Shown piece after piece: positions 4,678 to 6,190 of a stretch of 6,190 nucleotides of DNA; position 1 is the first letter of the stretch; each line of letters begins with the position of its first letter. Made by a program: the position numbers and the translations under genes. The DNA is from an uncultured Thermoleophilia bacterium (GTDB taxonomy: Bacteria; Actinomycetota; Thermoleophilia; UBA2241): assembly GCA_903912585.1 (NCBI GenBank), contig CAIWHY010000268.1, positions 1 through 6,190 on the forward strand, written 5' to 3'. The notes under the pieces are model-generated. The model was given only the letters and a program-made list of their open reading frames with translations. It was not told where the DNA came from and ran no database searches.

Positions 4678-4683
4678 ACTATA
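4678..4683 (-). promoter_or_regulatory. Candidate leaderless -10 element of the YtxH-like gene (TATAGT)
   Basis: TATAGT matches TATAAT at 5 of 6 positions and is followed by 7 nt (GGGCGCG) and then ATG 4670, so the expected first transcribed base is the A of the start codon. No clear -35 is present 17-18 nt upstream (TGGTGT), a region that lies inside the end of clpC. The geometry is the same as at surE, which strengthens both calls. It probably drives the ytxH-like, 108-aa and metallo-hydrolase genes. Confidence 0.6.
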
Positions 4684-4689
4684 GCGACG

Positions 4690-4693
<4 letters not shown>
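4681..4693. other. 13-bp inverted repeat over the clpC stop and the next promoter
   Basis: ATAGCG-A-CGCTAT is a perfect inverted repeat with a one-base centre. It covers the TAG stop of clpC and the first three bases of the TATAGT -10 of the next gene. It could be a small operator acting on that promoter, or a weak 5-bp hairpin at the end of the clpC mRNA. One such match is expected by chance in a window of this size, so the call rests on its position. Confidence 0.3.

Positions 4694-6190
<1,497 letters not shown>

Noticed and set aside
4671..4679. GTG 4679 as start of the YtxH-like protein
   Set aside because: The GTG overlaps the TATAGT hexamer, has no ribosome site, and adds only three residues before the family-like beginning at ATG 4670.

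Overview
This is a GC-rich bacterial window (roughly 70% by eye) with ordinary chromosomal, densely packed genes and no sign of mobile DNA. Two start sites have a -10 hexamer only 6-7 nt upstream of the start codon (surE: TAGAAT, then 6 nt, then GTG; the YtxH-like gene: TATAGT, then 7 nt, then ATG). That is the arrangement of leaderless transcripts, which are common in Deinococcota and also known in Actinobacteria. With the gene families present, a Deinococcota-like organism (Truepera-type) is a reasonable guess, but no marker gene here settles the phylum.

Layout. Positions 1-434 (minus) hold the N-terminal 144 residues of a SurE-type 5'/3'-nucleotidase, cut by the window edge. Positions 435-663 are a divergent intergenic region with a 24-bp tandem repeat and an imperfect GC hairpin. 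Positions 664-1590 (plus) encode a membrane-anchored diguanylate cyclase with an intact GGEEF signature and an RxxD feedback site. It runs convergently, across a 31-bp gap holding a 14-bp palindrome, into a minus-strand gene (1622-2929). That gene encodes a protein with the GGDEF-EAL layout in which every catalytic motif is eroded. Upstream of it on the minus strand, reading right to left, come clpC (C-terminal 499 residues, cut by the right edge), a short YtxH-like protein, an unrecognised 108-residue protein, a metallo-beta-lactamase-fold hydrolase, an FmdB-family zinc-ribbon protein, and then the degenerate GGDEF-EAL gene.

Transcription units. The minus genes probably form at least three units. 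clpC ends with TAG just before a leaderless-type promoter for the ytxH-like gene. That gene overlaps the 108-aa gene by 8 bp, and the metallo-hydrolase follows after 27 bp, so these three look like an operon. The 62-bp gap before the fmdB-like gene holds an extended -10 promoter and a good Shine-Dalgarno, and the degenerate GGDEF-EAL gene follows 25 bp after its stop, giving a two-gene unit.

Biology. The most interesting theme is cyclic di-GMP: a probably active, feedback-inhibited synthase sits tail to tail with a catalytically dead GGDEF-EAL protein that could be a receptor, scaffold or regulator, co-transcribed with a small zinc-ribbon protein. The remaining genes are housekeeping or stress functions (nucleotide phosphatase, Clp unfoldase, small membrane protein, hydrolase). 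I see no clearly new system such as a defence island, CRISPR array or phage module.
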